Shown: positions 34,101 to 45,724, counted from the stretch's first letter. The stretch: 64,000 nt of DNA from Anadara kagoshimensis (GCA_021292105.1 CM037870.1:28982405-29046404), one strand, 5' to 3'. Numbers and translations: made by a program. The notes: generated from the letters alone by a model not told the origin.

Positions 34101-37100
34101 TATGGCGTTTAGTGTGTCAGTCAAGGATATTTCACTTATATCGAGATGTCGCCAGCTGTAGGCAAAGATGCAGAAATTTTGTCTGTGCATTGTGCTGATT
34201 GCACTGAACAGCAGGTTTTTTTTTATCCTGTGACACCTACCGTGACACTGGACCTCGTTTATTTTAAGTTCCCATCTGAAAGAACCATGACTTTCATTTA
34301 GTGATGTCGAGTGCTTGGTGAAAAAACAGTCACTACCCACTCTAGTATTTGGTCAGACCCTGCCAGGGTTTGAACCCACGACATACCAATTATGGAGTGA
34401 GCACTCTACTAACTAAGCTAAGCAGTGGTAGGTCTATGTAAAGAAATAATGAAGAAAAATGTTTTTAACCAATCAAGTATTAAATGGTCACTAATGGAAA
34501 AAAGTCTCTATTTACTAAACAATTAACAATTATTTACACTGTAAGGGAATGTCACCAAAGAGTTTATCACAAAAATAAATGTTAAACATAACAAGAACAA
34601 TCTTTTTTACAGCTTGGACAGTTTTTTTTTAAAGTAAATTTTTATTGATGATGTACAAATTATTTTAGCCAAAACTTTAAATTTAATGTTTAAACGACGG
34701 AAATCTGTTTTATTTGGATTAATTTATAAGCATTCTTCTGTGATACTTGTGATTTTTATTGTATATAGCTATTTTGACAGTGTCTCATATGCCTTTATAG
34801 GCAGGGTAACATACATGTTAATACATGTTTTATATAATGTAAATAATATTTATTCTTATGTGTAATATTTGTATGTTGGTATGTGACACTTTAATAAATT
34901 ATTATACTACTACTACTACTGTTAAATTAAGATCATTAAGCACATAATTAAAACAGTCATGGGGATAATCACTTGCATAGACTTGATTAGACAGGAAATA
35001 TTTCCTGAATTAGCCTTAATTGCAATAATATAATTAAGAACATTTAGGTAAAGAATCTTAACGAACATATGTTCTAAATACCTAAATAACTTTGAAAATC
35101 TTGATTAAATAAAATAAGTTTGAAAATCTTGATTAAATAAAAATAACTTTGAAAATCTTGATTAAATAAAAATAACTTTGAAAATCTTGATTAAATTAAA
35201 AATAACTTTGAAAATATTGATAATATGCAGAATATTTGACAAAATTGTAATATATATCTTTGTATATTTTGAGTAATAGCGAATTTTGTCAAATACACTG
35301 TATAAAAATTAGAGTGGTGACATCTAACCCACCTTCCAATCCAAATTGTTTTAATGTGTTAGTTGAAAGTACGAGTAACAATTTTCTTCAATTTAACTAT
35401 AATATTTTGTTTGTTTTATAGTTGGTCCACCACTTTTGTTACCCATATACTTCCACATAGAGAACCTTTTATTTGTGTTCAAGAGAAGAGATTGGGTGGT
35501 ACGTATACAAAAATGTAAAAACTTGTTATTCTGTAAAATTTATATTTTGGAGAGAGAGAGAGAGAGGGAGTATGGCATAATCAGTTATTGAACTTGTGTT
35601 TTATTCAACTGTTCGAAGACAAAGCAATACTTTACATCATAATCACACACACACTGGTGGATGCACGCATGCACACACACATGGATGCACACACATGCAT
35701 GTGCATACACATGCACACAAACATTAATGTACATACACACATGCATGTGCACACACACACGCACACATTTCACTTTAAAGTTGAGATTATCTTTGTTCAA
35801 TCTAGATGGAACCCTCCTGAATCAACCCAAAAATAATAATTTTGTCCCACAAAAATACTGTACCATTATGTTGGCCACAAGTTGACTCATGTTTTAGACT
35901 TACCGGTATTTGAGTTTTAAATAATTCCAGTTTTACCTCTTTCTCATGTATATTTTTTCTTTGACTTAATACTAATCTTTTGAAATAAAATTCATGAAAT
36001 TGTGTTGCTATGTTGACATAATTTCTGCAAGTGTGACCCCTCACTCGGGCATCTACATTTTGGGATTGAACACATTGATTATGAGGCATGTATAATTTTC
36101 AGTTTTACTCTGTTCTCTGTTTTACTGAATGGTGTTGCTATGTTGACCCAATTTTTGAAAATGTGATCCCTTATTCAGGTGTCTAATTCCTGAATTGACA
36201 ACTTGATTATAAGGCATGTATAATTTTCGATTTTTTTTTCTCTGTTTCAGGATTTACTCATGACAATTTCATTTTTTGTAAGATTTTTCTACCAGTATTC
36301 TCCATTCTATGGCTTCGGTGGTGCATTCTGGTTATATATGTTTGTAAGGTGAGTTTATTATACTATACAATAGGACGTTTCTGGGTTACTTAATATTCTG
36401 TCCGGTTCTGTACTTTATAATACACTTCCGGGAAAAATTTTAGGCATACCTACTTCCGGTTTTTTGTTGTGAAGGACGCATAGTTGCAAATACCGGGAAA
36501 TTTGTTGATTGTCAATTGATTGTAGAAGGCAAAGTATTGGTGTGCGATACCAGAATGCAATTCCCATGGTAGGAAAGGTCCCAGAAAATATTCTTTCATG
36601 GAAGATATTAATTTTTTACTGTTTCCAACTAAGAAAAGAAAAAGGAGGAAATGGTTAAATGCCATTAGAAACCCTCTCGACTATGATCCAAAACCCTGGC
36701 ACAGGATGTGTAGTCGGCATTTCAGTGAGTCCGATTATCCAGAACTATTCCCGTGGAATAATAACGGTGATGATACACCGACCAGGGCCGCCACTTCAAT
36801 TTGAAATTGAAACCACCAGGAGCCCATGCAAAGACATGGATGATGGGTACGTCATGTAATTGTTGTAAGATCAACTTAAATTTATCAGCTAATTTCTAAT
36901 CAAACTTTTAAGTAAGACAATTACGAGTCTACTTAATTCGGGAACTTAAGAATTGACGAAATGCCATGATAAAATGATAATTTGAAGAAAGCTTTTGAAA
37001 TCGTGTAAACACGGAAGTAAACCGGAAGTACGGATGCCTAAAATTTTGACCACGTGACCCGATATTATACTACACAAATGGGATTCCGGACTATCCCGGA

Positions 37101-40100
37101 AATGGCCTATTATAGCACCAATTTGAGGTCAATATATGTTTTATTGACCACTGGATAGGAATATTGACCGAGGGCTTGCCCGAGGTCAATATTGCTATCC
37201 AGTGGTCAATTAAACATATATTGACCTCAAATTGGTGCTATAATTGTTTTATTATAAAATAAGTAAATTGTTTCCTTTCAAATCTTCCTCCTATTTTGGA
37301 AGCACCATTAACCCAAGTAAATAAAGCAGCTTCTTTTCAGATCTTGCATAATCAAAATTGAATCCAAGGTAGATAATTAATCTCCGGTCAATAACACTTT
37401 TTCAATCAACATTTTTTGCATGTGCCAGGTCATTACATTGTTTGATTTGATCACGTGAAGACTTTTAGCCCAATGAGAATGCATGAAAAATATCATTTTA
37501 TAATAAATGTAATTAATTTTGGGTAATAATAGAGAAAACAATCTATTACCTTGTAACAGAAATGACAACTGTTTCACCTGTAATTTTAACAAAAATGTAT
37601 TCATATATGTATTTTATATGTATTCATATAATTTTTATTTTTTATTGACTTAGTTTTCTGGAATTTATCTGAAAATAAATATAGTTAATTTTCCATTAAA
37701 ATGATTTGTTTAACAACAAAACATATTGCAGCTTAATAAATGCTAAATTGAAATACATTTTAAATGTGAATATGTATATGTAGAAATCGGTTTTAAATAG
37801 GTCCTTTTATTTACAGAAAAATGAATAAAATGGTATGAAATTTAAATGAAATGAACACATGCAAATAAATCAGGAAAAAAAGTCATGTTTATGTTGTTCA
37901 TCATAAAATGTAATAAATAAATAAATAAATAAAAACGTTTACTCCAAAAAAATCAAAACTATTTTGAAAAGGAAAATGATAATTTTTGCTGTGATGTTCA
38001 TTAATAATAGTCCACAATTTTATATGACTTAACTATATTAATTTCAGGTTCTTGGAAAGTCATTGGTTTACATGGGTGACACAGATGAGTCATATACCAA
38101 TGAAAATTGACAAAGACGACCGATCTGATTGGTTCTCATTACAGCTGGCTACGACATGTAACGTGGAACCTAGTTTGTTTAACGACTGGTTCACAGGGCA
38201 CCTGAACTTCCAGATAGAACACCAGTAAGTAATTATACCCCCAATCTTTTCAACAGAAGTTTCATAACCAGTTTGATCACATACAAGTAACACCATTGCC
38301 CAATCAGTTGATTAAACTAATAAAGTCTCAAGCAACTGATTATGTTATGAAGCAACTGATTATGGTATGGTCAAGGGGGAGACAACTCGTGATAAACTGG
38401 TTTTGTTTGCAGCAATTGGTTTGTAGCAAAGGAAGATAATTATTTGATATTAAGCTCAAACTAATGGAAAATTTCCAGATTTTAGTACTGTAAAATGTAA
38501 TTTAAACAAAAATTTGTTAAAAGATTAAAAATAAAATATTTTTAAAGTTGATATGTTTCTGTTGAAGAAAATGAGGTTCGCCAGTGTATCACATGATTCC
38601 CCATAATGTTTCTGAGGAATTATTATTTCCATTGGATATGGAATCACTTCAGTTCAATTTTTCCTGTTTTGACGTTATTTTTGGAAATTAACATGTAAAC
38701 ATTTTCCAAAAGGTTCAGCACAAACGTTAAAGTGTATTGGTCATTTTGTACGCTGGCAACTCCAGATGCAATCTATAGTGATTAATTGAATTTTTACTTT
38801 TTTTATAGTCTGTTTCCTACAATGCCACGACATAACTATCATAAGATAGCACCATTGGTGAAATCATTGTGTAAGAAACATGGAATAGAGTATAGAAGTC
38901 AGTCACTGTTGACAGCTTTTGGAGACATTGTCAGGTAAGAATATTGCATCCTGGAAAATCAAATCTTCATTACAAGGGTTAAAATTGAAATTTTTCCCCT
39001 CATTTTGCAAGGGAAATTTTAAGTATAAAAGAAAGAGAAAAAGATTCTTTGGGTAATAAAAATAGAAATATAAAGTTGTAAACTTTTATGTTTTTGATGA
39101 AGTAAAAAAAAAATTGTCTCGATCATCTCCTTTTGTGGAAAATTTGCTTCTGAAATTTTAGACGAAACAATCTGAAAAGGGTTTCAAGTACTAAGAACTC
39201 TAAATGTAAAAAAAACAAAAAAACAATGACATCAGAGCTTTCCAGTATGAGAAAGTTTTTTTTTACTTTATTGGAAAATGTTTGAACATTTTACTCACTG
39301 CAACATTATATTAGTACCCTGTCCAGTAAAGTAAAAGCTGTTGCATGTGTTTTTTAATGGCTTGTTCTGGTCTTTGTACACTAATGCTAACTAGAATTAG
39401 TGTTAATTTTACTTCTGAGTGCTATTGATCATAGAGATACTTATTGTGGAATAAAAGCAAAATTCAAAATCTAACTTTATTGTTTTTAATTTGATTTATT
39501 TTAAAAAATGGACTTTGGATTAAACATTTTCTAATGATAATTTTGTGTTATTATACCTCATTTTTTCATTATTAAGTTGACAATGTTGACTTTGCCACTC
39601 ACTATCAGTTATTTTGGCAAGCTGTTGTATGCACTTGCCAATTTTGAACATGTCCCTGTTATGCAAAGGGAGATAATGGGTGGACATTCGTCAAGTGGTA
39701 CTTCACTGGTTTTCAAAGTCAAGGGTTGTGGGTTCAAATCTCACTTGGGACTTGGAAATGTTCTGAGATGACTTTAATCTTCTGTTCATACTAGAGCTGT
39801 AAAAAGCTCAATACTGGAATAGTCTTTTGGATGAGACTCAAAACCGAGGTCCCGTGTCTCGGCCCAGGCTAAAGGCACCTCTGTAGAGTCAAAAAAAAGG
39901 GTAGGCTACCTGTAACTGCTACAGATGGGGTTTACAATTAAAATTGATTGAAACAGAAAATAATTTTATTTTATGTACATGGCAATAAATATTGACTAAT
40001 GTTTAAACTACTGTATCTATAAAAACAATATTTGAATACATTGTATATATATATATTCCTTCCTTTTTCAGGTCTTTGAAGAAATCTGGTAGAATCTGGT

Positions 40101-40120
40101 ATGATGCAATCCATGAATAA
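27915..40120 (+). CDS. Front-end fatty acyl desaturase with N-terminal cytochrome b5 domain (FADS2-like), 10 exons
   Basis: Joined coding exons: 27915-28106, 29475-29564, 31200-31397, 32143-32244, 33238-33424, 35422-35498, 36251-36348, 38048-38224, 38809-38934, 40072-40120; 1296 nt including the stop, 431 residues, all GT-AG, phases consistent throughout. The product starts MGKGG as vertebrate FADS2 does. The cytochrome b5 domain has haem ligand motif HPGG at residues 48-51. Three histidine boxes bind the di-iron centre: HDYGH (168-172), HFQHH (205-209) and QIEHH (370-374); the Gln in the third box is diagnostic of front-end desaturases. The C-terminus [13 protein letters not shown] matches the FADS end. 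Length is close to the usual ~440. It should act in the ER membrane, inserting a double bond between an existing one and the carboxyl end of acyl-CoA during long-chain PUFA synthesis. Characterised mollusc homologues are mostly delta-5, some delta-8; regioselectivity cannot be read here. Confidence 0.96.
29090..29325. repeat. Repeat E in desaturase intron 1
   Basis: GGACCCTTGTCCTTGATATT, AGTCCAATAGACCTGC and AAAGGTCCTGGACCTTAG align with 41835-42100. Nothing else is recognised in intron 1 (28107-29474). Confidence 0.6.
29475..29564 (+). CDS. Desaturase exon 2 (end of cytochrome b5 domain)
   Basis: Residues 65-94, beginning DAWTAFH (the second haem-ligand region of cytochrome b5) and ending KEKEE. 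Acceptor tttttgtag, donor GAG|gtttgt, phase 0 at both ends. Confidence 0.92.
29575..30545. repeat. Repeat C in desaturase intron 2
   Basis: The first half matches 48440-48930 (GGAAAGAATGTACC, ATGTATAAACTACA, CAAAGTTATTCATT). It includes inverted motifs such as TGACCAGAAATGTTCA and GTGAGATTTCCCTATCCT, and a hairpin at ~30163-30263 (AGAATCCTA ends). Confidence 0.6.
31200..31397 (+). CDS. Desaturase exon 3 (linker and first membrane pair)
   Basis: Residues 95-160. Two hydrophobic segments (around [18 protein letters not shown] and [13 protein letters not shown]) form the first transmembrane hairpin. Acceptor ttttttcag, donor CAG|gtaaat, phase 0. Confidence 0.95.
32143..32244 (+). CDS. Desaturase exon 4 (histidine box 1)
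   Basis: Residues 161-194, starting SQAGW and containing HDYGHMSVF, box 1 of the di-iron site. Acceptor gattcag, donor AAG|gtaagt, phase 0. Confidence 0.95.
32259..32582 (-). mobile_element. SINE type 1 in desaturase intron 4
   Basis: Has the B-box side (GGTTCAAATCCCGACC on the minus strand) but is truncated before the A box. Confidence 0.65.
32940..33190. mobile_element. MITE F, copy 2, in desaturase intron 4
   Basis: Ends GGTGAACAGTATTGACCTGT and ACATGTCAATGTTGTTTGCC; the interior is in the opposite orientation to the copy at 13528. Confidence 0.6.
33238..33424 (+). CDS. Desaturase exon 5 (histidine box 2)
   Basis: Residues 195 to the first base of 257. It carries [17 protein letters not shown], box 2, and ends in phase 1 at TTT A|gtaagt. 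Confidence 0.95.
33427..33456. repeat. GATT microsatellite at desaturase exon 5 donor
   Basis: (GATT)n starting within a few bases of the 5' splice site. Confidence 0.85.
34087..34430 (-). mobile_element. SINE type 1, most complete copy, desaturase intron 5
   Basis: The minus strand shows both Pol III boxes (TTAGCTTAGTTAGTAGAGTG and GGGTTCAAACCCTGG), the body and the GACACACTAAACGCCATAAC tail with CAACT repeats. Confidence 0.75.
35085..35225. repeat. ~31-base tandem repeat, about 4-5 copies
   Basis: TAACTTTGAAAATCTTGATT plus ~11 A-rich bases, repeated in desaturase intron 5. Confidence 0.85.
35422..35498 (+). CDS. Desaturase exon 6
   Basis: Short 77-nt exon coding [20 protein letters not shown] and then KRRDWV. 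Acceptor gttttatag, donor GTG|gtacgt; enters in phase 1, leaves in phase 0. Confidence 0.93.
35643..35775. repeat. CA-rich / ATGCACAC simple repeat
   Basis: Interrupted (CA)n in desaturase intron 6. Frames encoding His- and Cys-rich peptides here are repeat by-products. Confidence 0.85.
36251..36348 (+). CDS. Desaturase exon 7 (membrane segments)
   Basis: 98 nt coding a mostly hydrophobic stretch ([18 protein letters not shown], then [15 protein letters not shown]). Acceptor ctgtttcag, donor GTA AG|gtgagt, phase 2. Confidence 0.93.
36369..37111 (+). mobile_element. Non-autonomous DNA transposon with THAP exon, desaturase intron 7
   Basis: Imperfect inverted ends ~100 bases long: AATAGGACGTTTCTGGG against AATAGGCCATTTCCGGG, then an exact shared TACTTCCGGTTT and AAATTTTAGGCAT further in. 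Encloses a THAP-domain frame but no transposase. Target duplication unclear. Confidence 0.6.
36526..36804 (+). pseudogene. THAP-domain (C2CH zinc finger) exon fragment
   Basis: Open frame after an acceptor-like TTGTAG (36520-36525). It reads [36 protein letters not shown], then [19 protein letters not shown]. The C-x4-C ... C-x2-H spacing, the conserved Trp and the FP motif define a THAP domain, the DNA-binding part of P-element- and Kolobok-type transposases. A stop follows the domain and no catalytic region is seen. It could also be a domesticated DNA-binding exon. Confidence 0.7.
37109..37244. repeat. Near-perfect 136-bp palindrome
   Basis: Arms of ~60 bases (ATTATAGCACCAATTTGAGG outer end) around a GGGCTTGCCC centre. 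It adjoins the right end of the THAP element. Foldback/MITE-like. Confidence 0.85.
37911..37935. repeat. AAAT microsatellite, desaturase intron 7
   Basis: (AAAT)n. The rest of intron 7 up to 38047, and introns 3 and 8, show nothing recognised. Confidence 0.7.
38048..38224 (+). CDS. Desaturase exon 8 (into histidine box 3)
   Basis: 177 nt coding residues 315-374. It includes [16 protein letters not shown], the [20 protein letters not shown] run and the first part of the HH pair of box 3, which is split by intron 8 at CAC CA|gtaagt. Confidence 0.95.
38809..38934 (+). CDS. Desaturase exon 9
   Basis: 126 nt beginning with the last base of the second box-3 His, then [20 protein letters not shown] and a cytosolic region ending DIVR. 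Donor GTC AG|gtaaga. Confidence 0.95.
39687..39960 (+). mobile_element. SINE type 3, desaturase intron 9
   Basis: B-box-like GTGGGTTCAAATCTC, body CTGGAATAGTCTTTTGGATG and CCGAGGTCCCGTGTCTCG; second copy of the family at 14337. Confidence 0.65.
40072..40120 (+). CDS. Desaturase exon 10 (C-terminus)
   Basis: 49 nt coding [15 protein letters not shown] and the TAA stop at 40118-40120. Acceptor cctttttcag follows a good pyrimidine tract. Confidence 0.94.
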
Positions 40121-40404
40121 ATGTTTTCAGTCTAATAGTTAAATCGATTAAGATCATGGTTTTTGGTATAATTCAGGAACAACAGATTGGAGATTATTGT
40201 GTATTATATTATGTTACTGAATCATATGAACTAAATTTTAATTTAATTTAAAAAAAAAATTACTTTAGAAAAATATGATGATCAAGATATATTTGACTTA
40301 TAAATGTTTGAGAAAGTACTTTATAATATTGGAAAATTATAAAAACAAGAAATTTTCATTTCAACATGTTTGCTGTTTTATATTTAGAATAGAAGAATTG
40401 AATA

Positions 40405-40500
40405 CTGTGAAATCATTAATTTTCGTTGGGTCCAATTTTCATGGAATCGGTAAAAAATAACATTTCGTTGGGACGTAAATTCGTGGTTTTACTGTTATGT
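40405..40500. repeat. Short repeat with TTCGTGGTTTTACTG end
   Basis: TACTGTGAAATCATTAATTT to AAATTCGTGGTTTTACTG; a partial relative lies at 41335-41395. It lies inside the putative desaturase 3'UTR. Confidence 0.45.
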
Positions 40501-40603
40501 CAAAAATGTAGTTTGTCCTTTGAGCCTTGATAACGTGTAGGAAGTCATGCTTTGTTTGTTTATCGGCACCTATAGAAAAAGTTAATTGTTGAAATAAGAA
40601 AGC

Positions 40604-40609
40604 AATAAA
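40604..40609 (+). promoter_or_regulatory. Candidate poly(A) signal of the desaturase
   Basis: AATAAA 484 bases beyond the stop. Another AATAAA overlaps the stop codon itself (40116-40121) and would leave almost no 3'UTR, so this one is preferred. Confidence 0.4.
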
Positions 40610-40610
40610 C

Positions 40611-41830
40611 CGTGACAGAGACGCGAATTAATGACTAAGTCTCGGATAGGCGCTAATTAACTGTAATCATTATATCAGTAACAATTAACTATACAAGCGA
40701 TGTGACACCTGGCCTGAGTAGATCTACCTGTTACGTTGTACAAATAAGCGGTAATTAATTTAGATTTAAAAGTTTATGCATAGAACATCAATTATAATGT
40801 GTTTTATAATCACTTTACACGAAACTGAATGTTTTTCTGTGACATCGGCAACTTTATAAAAATTCTAATTATTGACCTCTGATGACCTAATCAGCTGTTT
40901 ACGAGAGTAACAATGGCGGCTCTTACCGATTCGAATGAAGTTTCGTTTTTTAGAAATCAAACAGCTGACTTAGTAATAATAAATATAAAACAGGTTTATA
41001 GAGATTGTTAAAATGTTTATTTAATTAATATGTAATCGGATTGGAATTTAAATGAGACGGGTCATAATTGATGATGAAAGTTACGGTTAGAAACCTGTCT
41101 GTCCCTATCGTCCCGACCAGGTCCTAATTGAAAACAAACATTTAAAAAATTAATGAAGAATTTATTAAACAAAATATATGTACTTAAATAATTTTCATAA
41201 TTAAATCAAACATCCACACATCTTTACCTTGTGAAAAGTTTGTGTTTATGTGTGAGTTACGCTAGAGCAAAAAAATATGGTATATATATGCATGTCCATT
41301 AGTTATCATATATCTTGTCTTTTTACTTGAGGTTAATATTTCGTGGTGGTCGTAAATTCGTGGTTCAGACTGTCCACTAAAACCACGAAATTGCTATCAT
41401 AACTTTCCATATTGTTTCATGTTTTTATCTGAGTGTTATTTAAGAATTACTTTGATACTGCTGAATTCTTACAAATTTTATATTATTTCACAAACATAAA
41501 TTTAACTTGTTATATATTTTTTCATGACATAAAATATTTTTTCATATCTGAATATTTTGAATATTTATTATTATTATTATTATTTCTTTGTTATTGAGAT
41601 ATATGGAATGAAGAGACCGATTTTTATATTGTTCACAATAATGTATTACTTGCAGTTATTTGTTATTTGGAACACTGTTAAGGCGTGGATTAGTTATTTG
41701 TTTTTTATTATTGCGAATATAACATGGAATAACAGAGAAGTCATATTTCTTTTTGATTAGAATTTCCAGGAGTTTCTTTAAACTAAATGAACTAGATATA
41801 TCTATCCTGTTTATCGGACTGTTCCAGGGG
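40611..41830. other. No gene recognised
   Basis: AT-rich with a TAT microsatellite at 41568-41583. Frames here have no homology I can recognise. Confidence 0.5.
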
Positions 41831-41834
41831 TACA

Positions 41835-42100
41835 AATTGTCTGGGTTGGAAGTCCAGCTAGGACCTATTGATTTAAATTGGGACCCTTGATATTTAAACT
41901 GTAAAATCTCTAATGGACCTGCCATTTTTAACAGGATAATCCTACTTCTTCTATATGATAACCATTGCACATGGATCTTTCAATTTTGATATTGGACTTT
42001 CAAAACTCTATGTGGGACCCACAAAAGATCCTGGACCTATGTGGGACCCGCAAAAGATCCTGGACCTTTCATTACAAAAAATAATTTTGAACCTCTTGGA
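41835..42100. repeat. Repeat E, copy 2
   Basis: Matches 29090-29325; a ~29-base stretch beginning CTATGTGGGACCC is tandemly doubled at ~42008-42066. Confidence 0.6.
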
Positions 42101-42109
42101 TCTTGTCCC

Positions 42110-44700
42110 TCCTGCTAACATAAGCAGAAATGTTTCAGGAAGACTAGATATATTAATACAAAAAGCTTTGATTGAAAAAGTATTTGGATAACTAAAAGTA
42201 ATTGGTGTATTGAAATTCAGGGACTTCTTGTTAAACTGTGATAGTTTGTAAATGTAGTATTTATATTACCGGTACAAATTATTTTTGTTGTTGTTAATAT
42301 TTCTGCAATGATTTTTTTAGTTCAAGAAAATTTAAAAAAAATGTTGCATGTATGTTTAAGAACATAAGATAATTTCAATGAGATTTTTTATAAAGACGAT
42401 AAATTGTTGTATGTTGTATGTTTAAGAACACTTAATGAGATTATTTGTGAATTTGAAAATGTTTAGTTTTAATGAAATACAATGTGTCACAAGTGTTAGG
42501 AACACACACACACTCACACACTCACACACTTTAGATAAGTTAGTGAATACAAACTCCCACCAGAAGCCTATTTTGTTAGAGAAAGTTTGTATTATGAGCT
42601 CACTAGATACTAGTAAACACAGAAATATCTAAGTTGTGTTGTTTAGTCCTAGCACATTGAAATGCACACATGTATAACACAAAGTGTACACCTATGAATT
42701 GTCACAAATTAACAATTGAAGTATCAACAGCCATGCCTTTTATGTTTGGACACTGGCTGCCATCACTGTACCAAAGCAGCGTCATGGCAACTAATGACAT
42801 ACTAGTGTCAGTTACATCATTAAATTGCACAATTCAGACCCAGTTTTTATTCTTTTTTGTGTAATTTAAGCATGCCGGGCCTTTGTTGAAACATTGTGGG
42901 CATGGCTGGCGATCCGTCAATTAACTATATACTAGTAGATTTAGATAGTACAAACAAACAGTGCCATTTTGTACTTAAATATTTTTTTAAAAAATAAAGT
43001 TTATTTCTATCCAGACCATGACTATCATTCAATGTCAAGAATAGTCAATCGTCTATTAATGTATCTTATTAAGATCAAGATTTTTATATACGTATTACCG
43101 GTAATGTAATTAATATATGTATTAATGTTGACTTTGCCACGAGCACTTTTCTTGGTTCTACAACTCTTTTTTTATATTTTATCTTTTTTTTTCTTTTTTG
43201 CTGTGTTTTTTTAAAATTTTGTATTTATTTTTAATTGTTATGATGTTTTTGAAAGAACGGAAGTGAATGAAATGATGTTCAAACAAGACCTAACACAAAA
43301 GGGGGTTTTAAGAGTATATTCTTCAAGTTAAATGTCATATCACTTGTATACACTGTCTTCCATAAATTATCATTCATGTTTAAAAATGGACTCAAAATTA
43401 TTATGCTAGAGCTGGGTGTTTTTCAGCTACAATAGTGTTTTATCTTGAATAATACAATTTTCCCAAATTTTCATATTTTCCCCTAAAATTTCACAAAATT
43501 CCGAGAAAATAGATTTTCAAGAAAAATAAATTTATTACATATATATTTAGACAAAAAAAATAGAATATTACTTTCAAATACAGGAAAAACTTCAATTTTT
43601 AATTGTATGAACAAAATTTGATATAATGATTATAGTATAAATCTTTGGCAAATACACATTTGTGAAAGTATTAATGGATGGCAGTGTATGTGTTCTCTAT
43701 ATGGAAGTTTAGAATGACATATTTGTATAATATGATTTAAAAAAACCATATTCGTATAATATGATTAAAAGAAACACAAGTTACTGATGAAAGTCATTCA
43801 GAAAATGTTGCCTTTTATATGAAGGTACAGATAGCATAATTGACACAATTGGGACTTTGATTCCATTTTTGATTTATGGACAAGTTTTGTTTATAGTGGG
43901 ATGCTCTCAAAGTTTGGATGTTTTTTGTTTGGAGGTGAAATGTTTGCTATGATGTCAATTTTTTTAAAATAATGGTACATATTTATAAGTAAAAGACTAA
44001 ATTCATATCTTTCATATTTGCAATCTTTAGAATATTCTTGAACAAATGCTATACTGAGTTACCAAAATCTGGGCATGACTTTACAGTTTATTTTTTCTGC
44101 ATAAGGAACCAGGACATATTGCAATGTCAAGAGAAAAAATGGCTATCTATTGCCCTTTTACCCCATTTCTTAGCCTACCTTAAAATGGTAGTGATTCTTG
44201 ATTCGATAGATTTTTGAAATCTGTTAAAATAAATATATGGTTTTTTAGAATGAGGACTTGCAGGAAGAAAAAGCATTTAAGACGTCCACAATATATAACA
44301 TCATCGTACCATTATTGCAATATTTTTGACTTATTTTTTTTGAAAATTATTTTCGAACTGCCTTGAGGATTTCGGACACCAATTTCTGCCTTTGAAATCT
44401 GTTAAAATCTGAAAAAAAAATAAATAAAAATATGCGTTTTTTTAAGAATGAAGACTTGCACAAAGAAAAGACATTTAAGATGCCCACACTGTATAACATG
44501 ATTGTACCAGTATTGCAATATTTTTGACTTATTTTATTTTGAAGAATGATGTTTTTTTTATTGTGATAATATTAAATTAAGTCCCATTGTCTTATAATGC
44601 CCGGTATTCAATCACATTGTCTCATATAATGTCTTAGTCATATTTATATTTATATATATCTATATGCAATATTGATTTCTGTATAAAATACCCTTCTTTA
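42110..44700. other. No gene; a ~178-bp direct duplication at 44215-44560
   Basis: TGAAATCTGTTAAAAT occurs at 44215 and 44393, and the following ~150 bases match (GAAGACTTGCA, TATAACAT, TATTGCAATATTTTTGACTT). An ACTC/ACAC simple repeat lies near 42507-42530. No coding signal elsewhere. Confidence 0.55.
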
Positions 44701-44702
44701 TA

Positions 44703-44915
44703 CAGTACAGAACTGTCCAAAGTTTAACACTTAGACAACAAAAAAGGAGTCGAAGCTCATTTGCCGAGTATCCAAGATATATATAGAAAAGCTGCTGAGA
44801 GATAGAAAGCAACTGTAAAACGTTATCCAGATATAGATAATGTGGTGCCGAGGTGAACTACCGATTCTCCACCAATTTATTAGCTAAGTGTTAAATTTTG
44901 GACAGACTTGTACTG
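44703..44915. mobile_element. CAGTACAG MITE, second complete copy
   Basis: Left CAGTACAGAACTGTCCAAAG, right CTTTGGAC-like inverted end finishing ACTTGTACTG; flanked by TA and TT. Confidence 0.7.
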
Positions 44916-45239
44916 TTTGTGCCTCTTGATTTTAACAGTATTTATTTTTATGTCATTTGTAACAATTATTTCAACTATAATTTTATAATTCTGTTTTATA
45001 TTTTATATTAAACTTGAATTTGAACTCTAAAAGCAGACAAATGTTTTTATCTTCTCATAAGCACTTTGTGTTATGACATGTTGTGGTAGGAATGAGGTTA
45101 AGACTTTAACCTTCACATCAAGTGTACTTGTTGATAATGGTTTAGACTCTAGGAGGGTTTCATTCTAGTTCAGTCTGTGTAAACCTTAAATTTTCATGTC
45201 ACCATTTTGCGAATTTGAGAACAACTTTACAAACTGGTT

Positions 45240-45430
45240 GATTTAAGTAATGGTGTTTAAGGTCCCATTTAAGAATATTTTACTTATATCAAGACGTCAC
45301 CAGCTATAGGCGAAGGTGCAGAAATTTTTGCCTGTGCGTTGTGCTGATGACATAATACAGTAGGGTTCTTTTTCATGCCGCACCTATCGTAATATTTTTG
45401 TCTCGTTGAAAACTGAAAAAACCTTGTGAC
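45240..45430 (-). mobile_element. SINE type 1 fragment
   Basis: Tail and body (CACCAGCTATAGGCGAAGGT, GTGCGTTGTGCTGATGACAT); head missing. Confidence 0.55.
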
Positions 45431-45724
45431 GCACACACATATATTCGACATTGTTGTAATACAGTATAGATTTCTATTAATATTTTATATATGAAATAGG
45501 ATGTTTTATAATCAGTGGTTGCAATTTGTGATATAAGTACATGTACATTGTATGTAATATTAATTCCCCGTCTTTCAAAGAAAGAGAGGCATTAACCTCG
45601 ACCTTCCATTCGTCTTGTTACTTTTTGTCGAGTAATTCTCGGAAAATACGAAGCACTGTTTTACGAAACATCATCAATAGAGGATGCGCTCATCATTAAT
45701 ACAGGTTAGCTTGCTCATTTTTGC

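Noticed and set aside
35585-35836. His/Cys-rich frames on both strands
   Set aside because: Translation of the CA-rich simple repeat.
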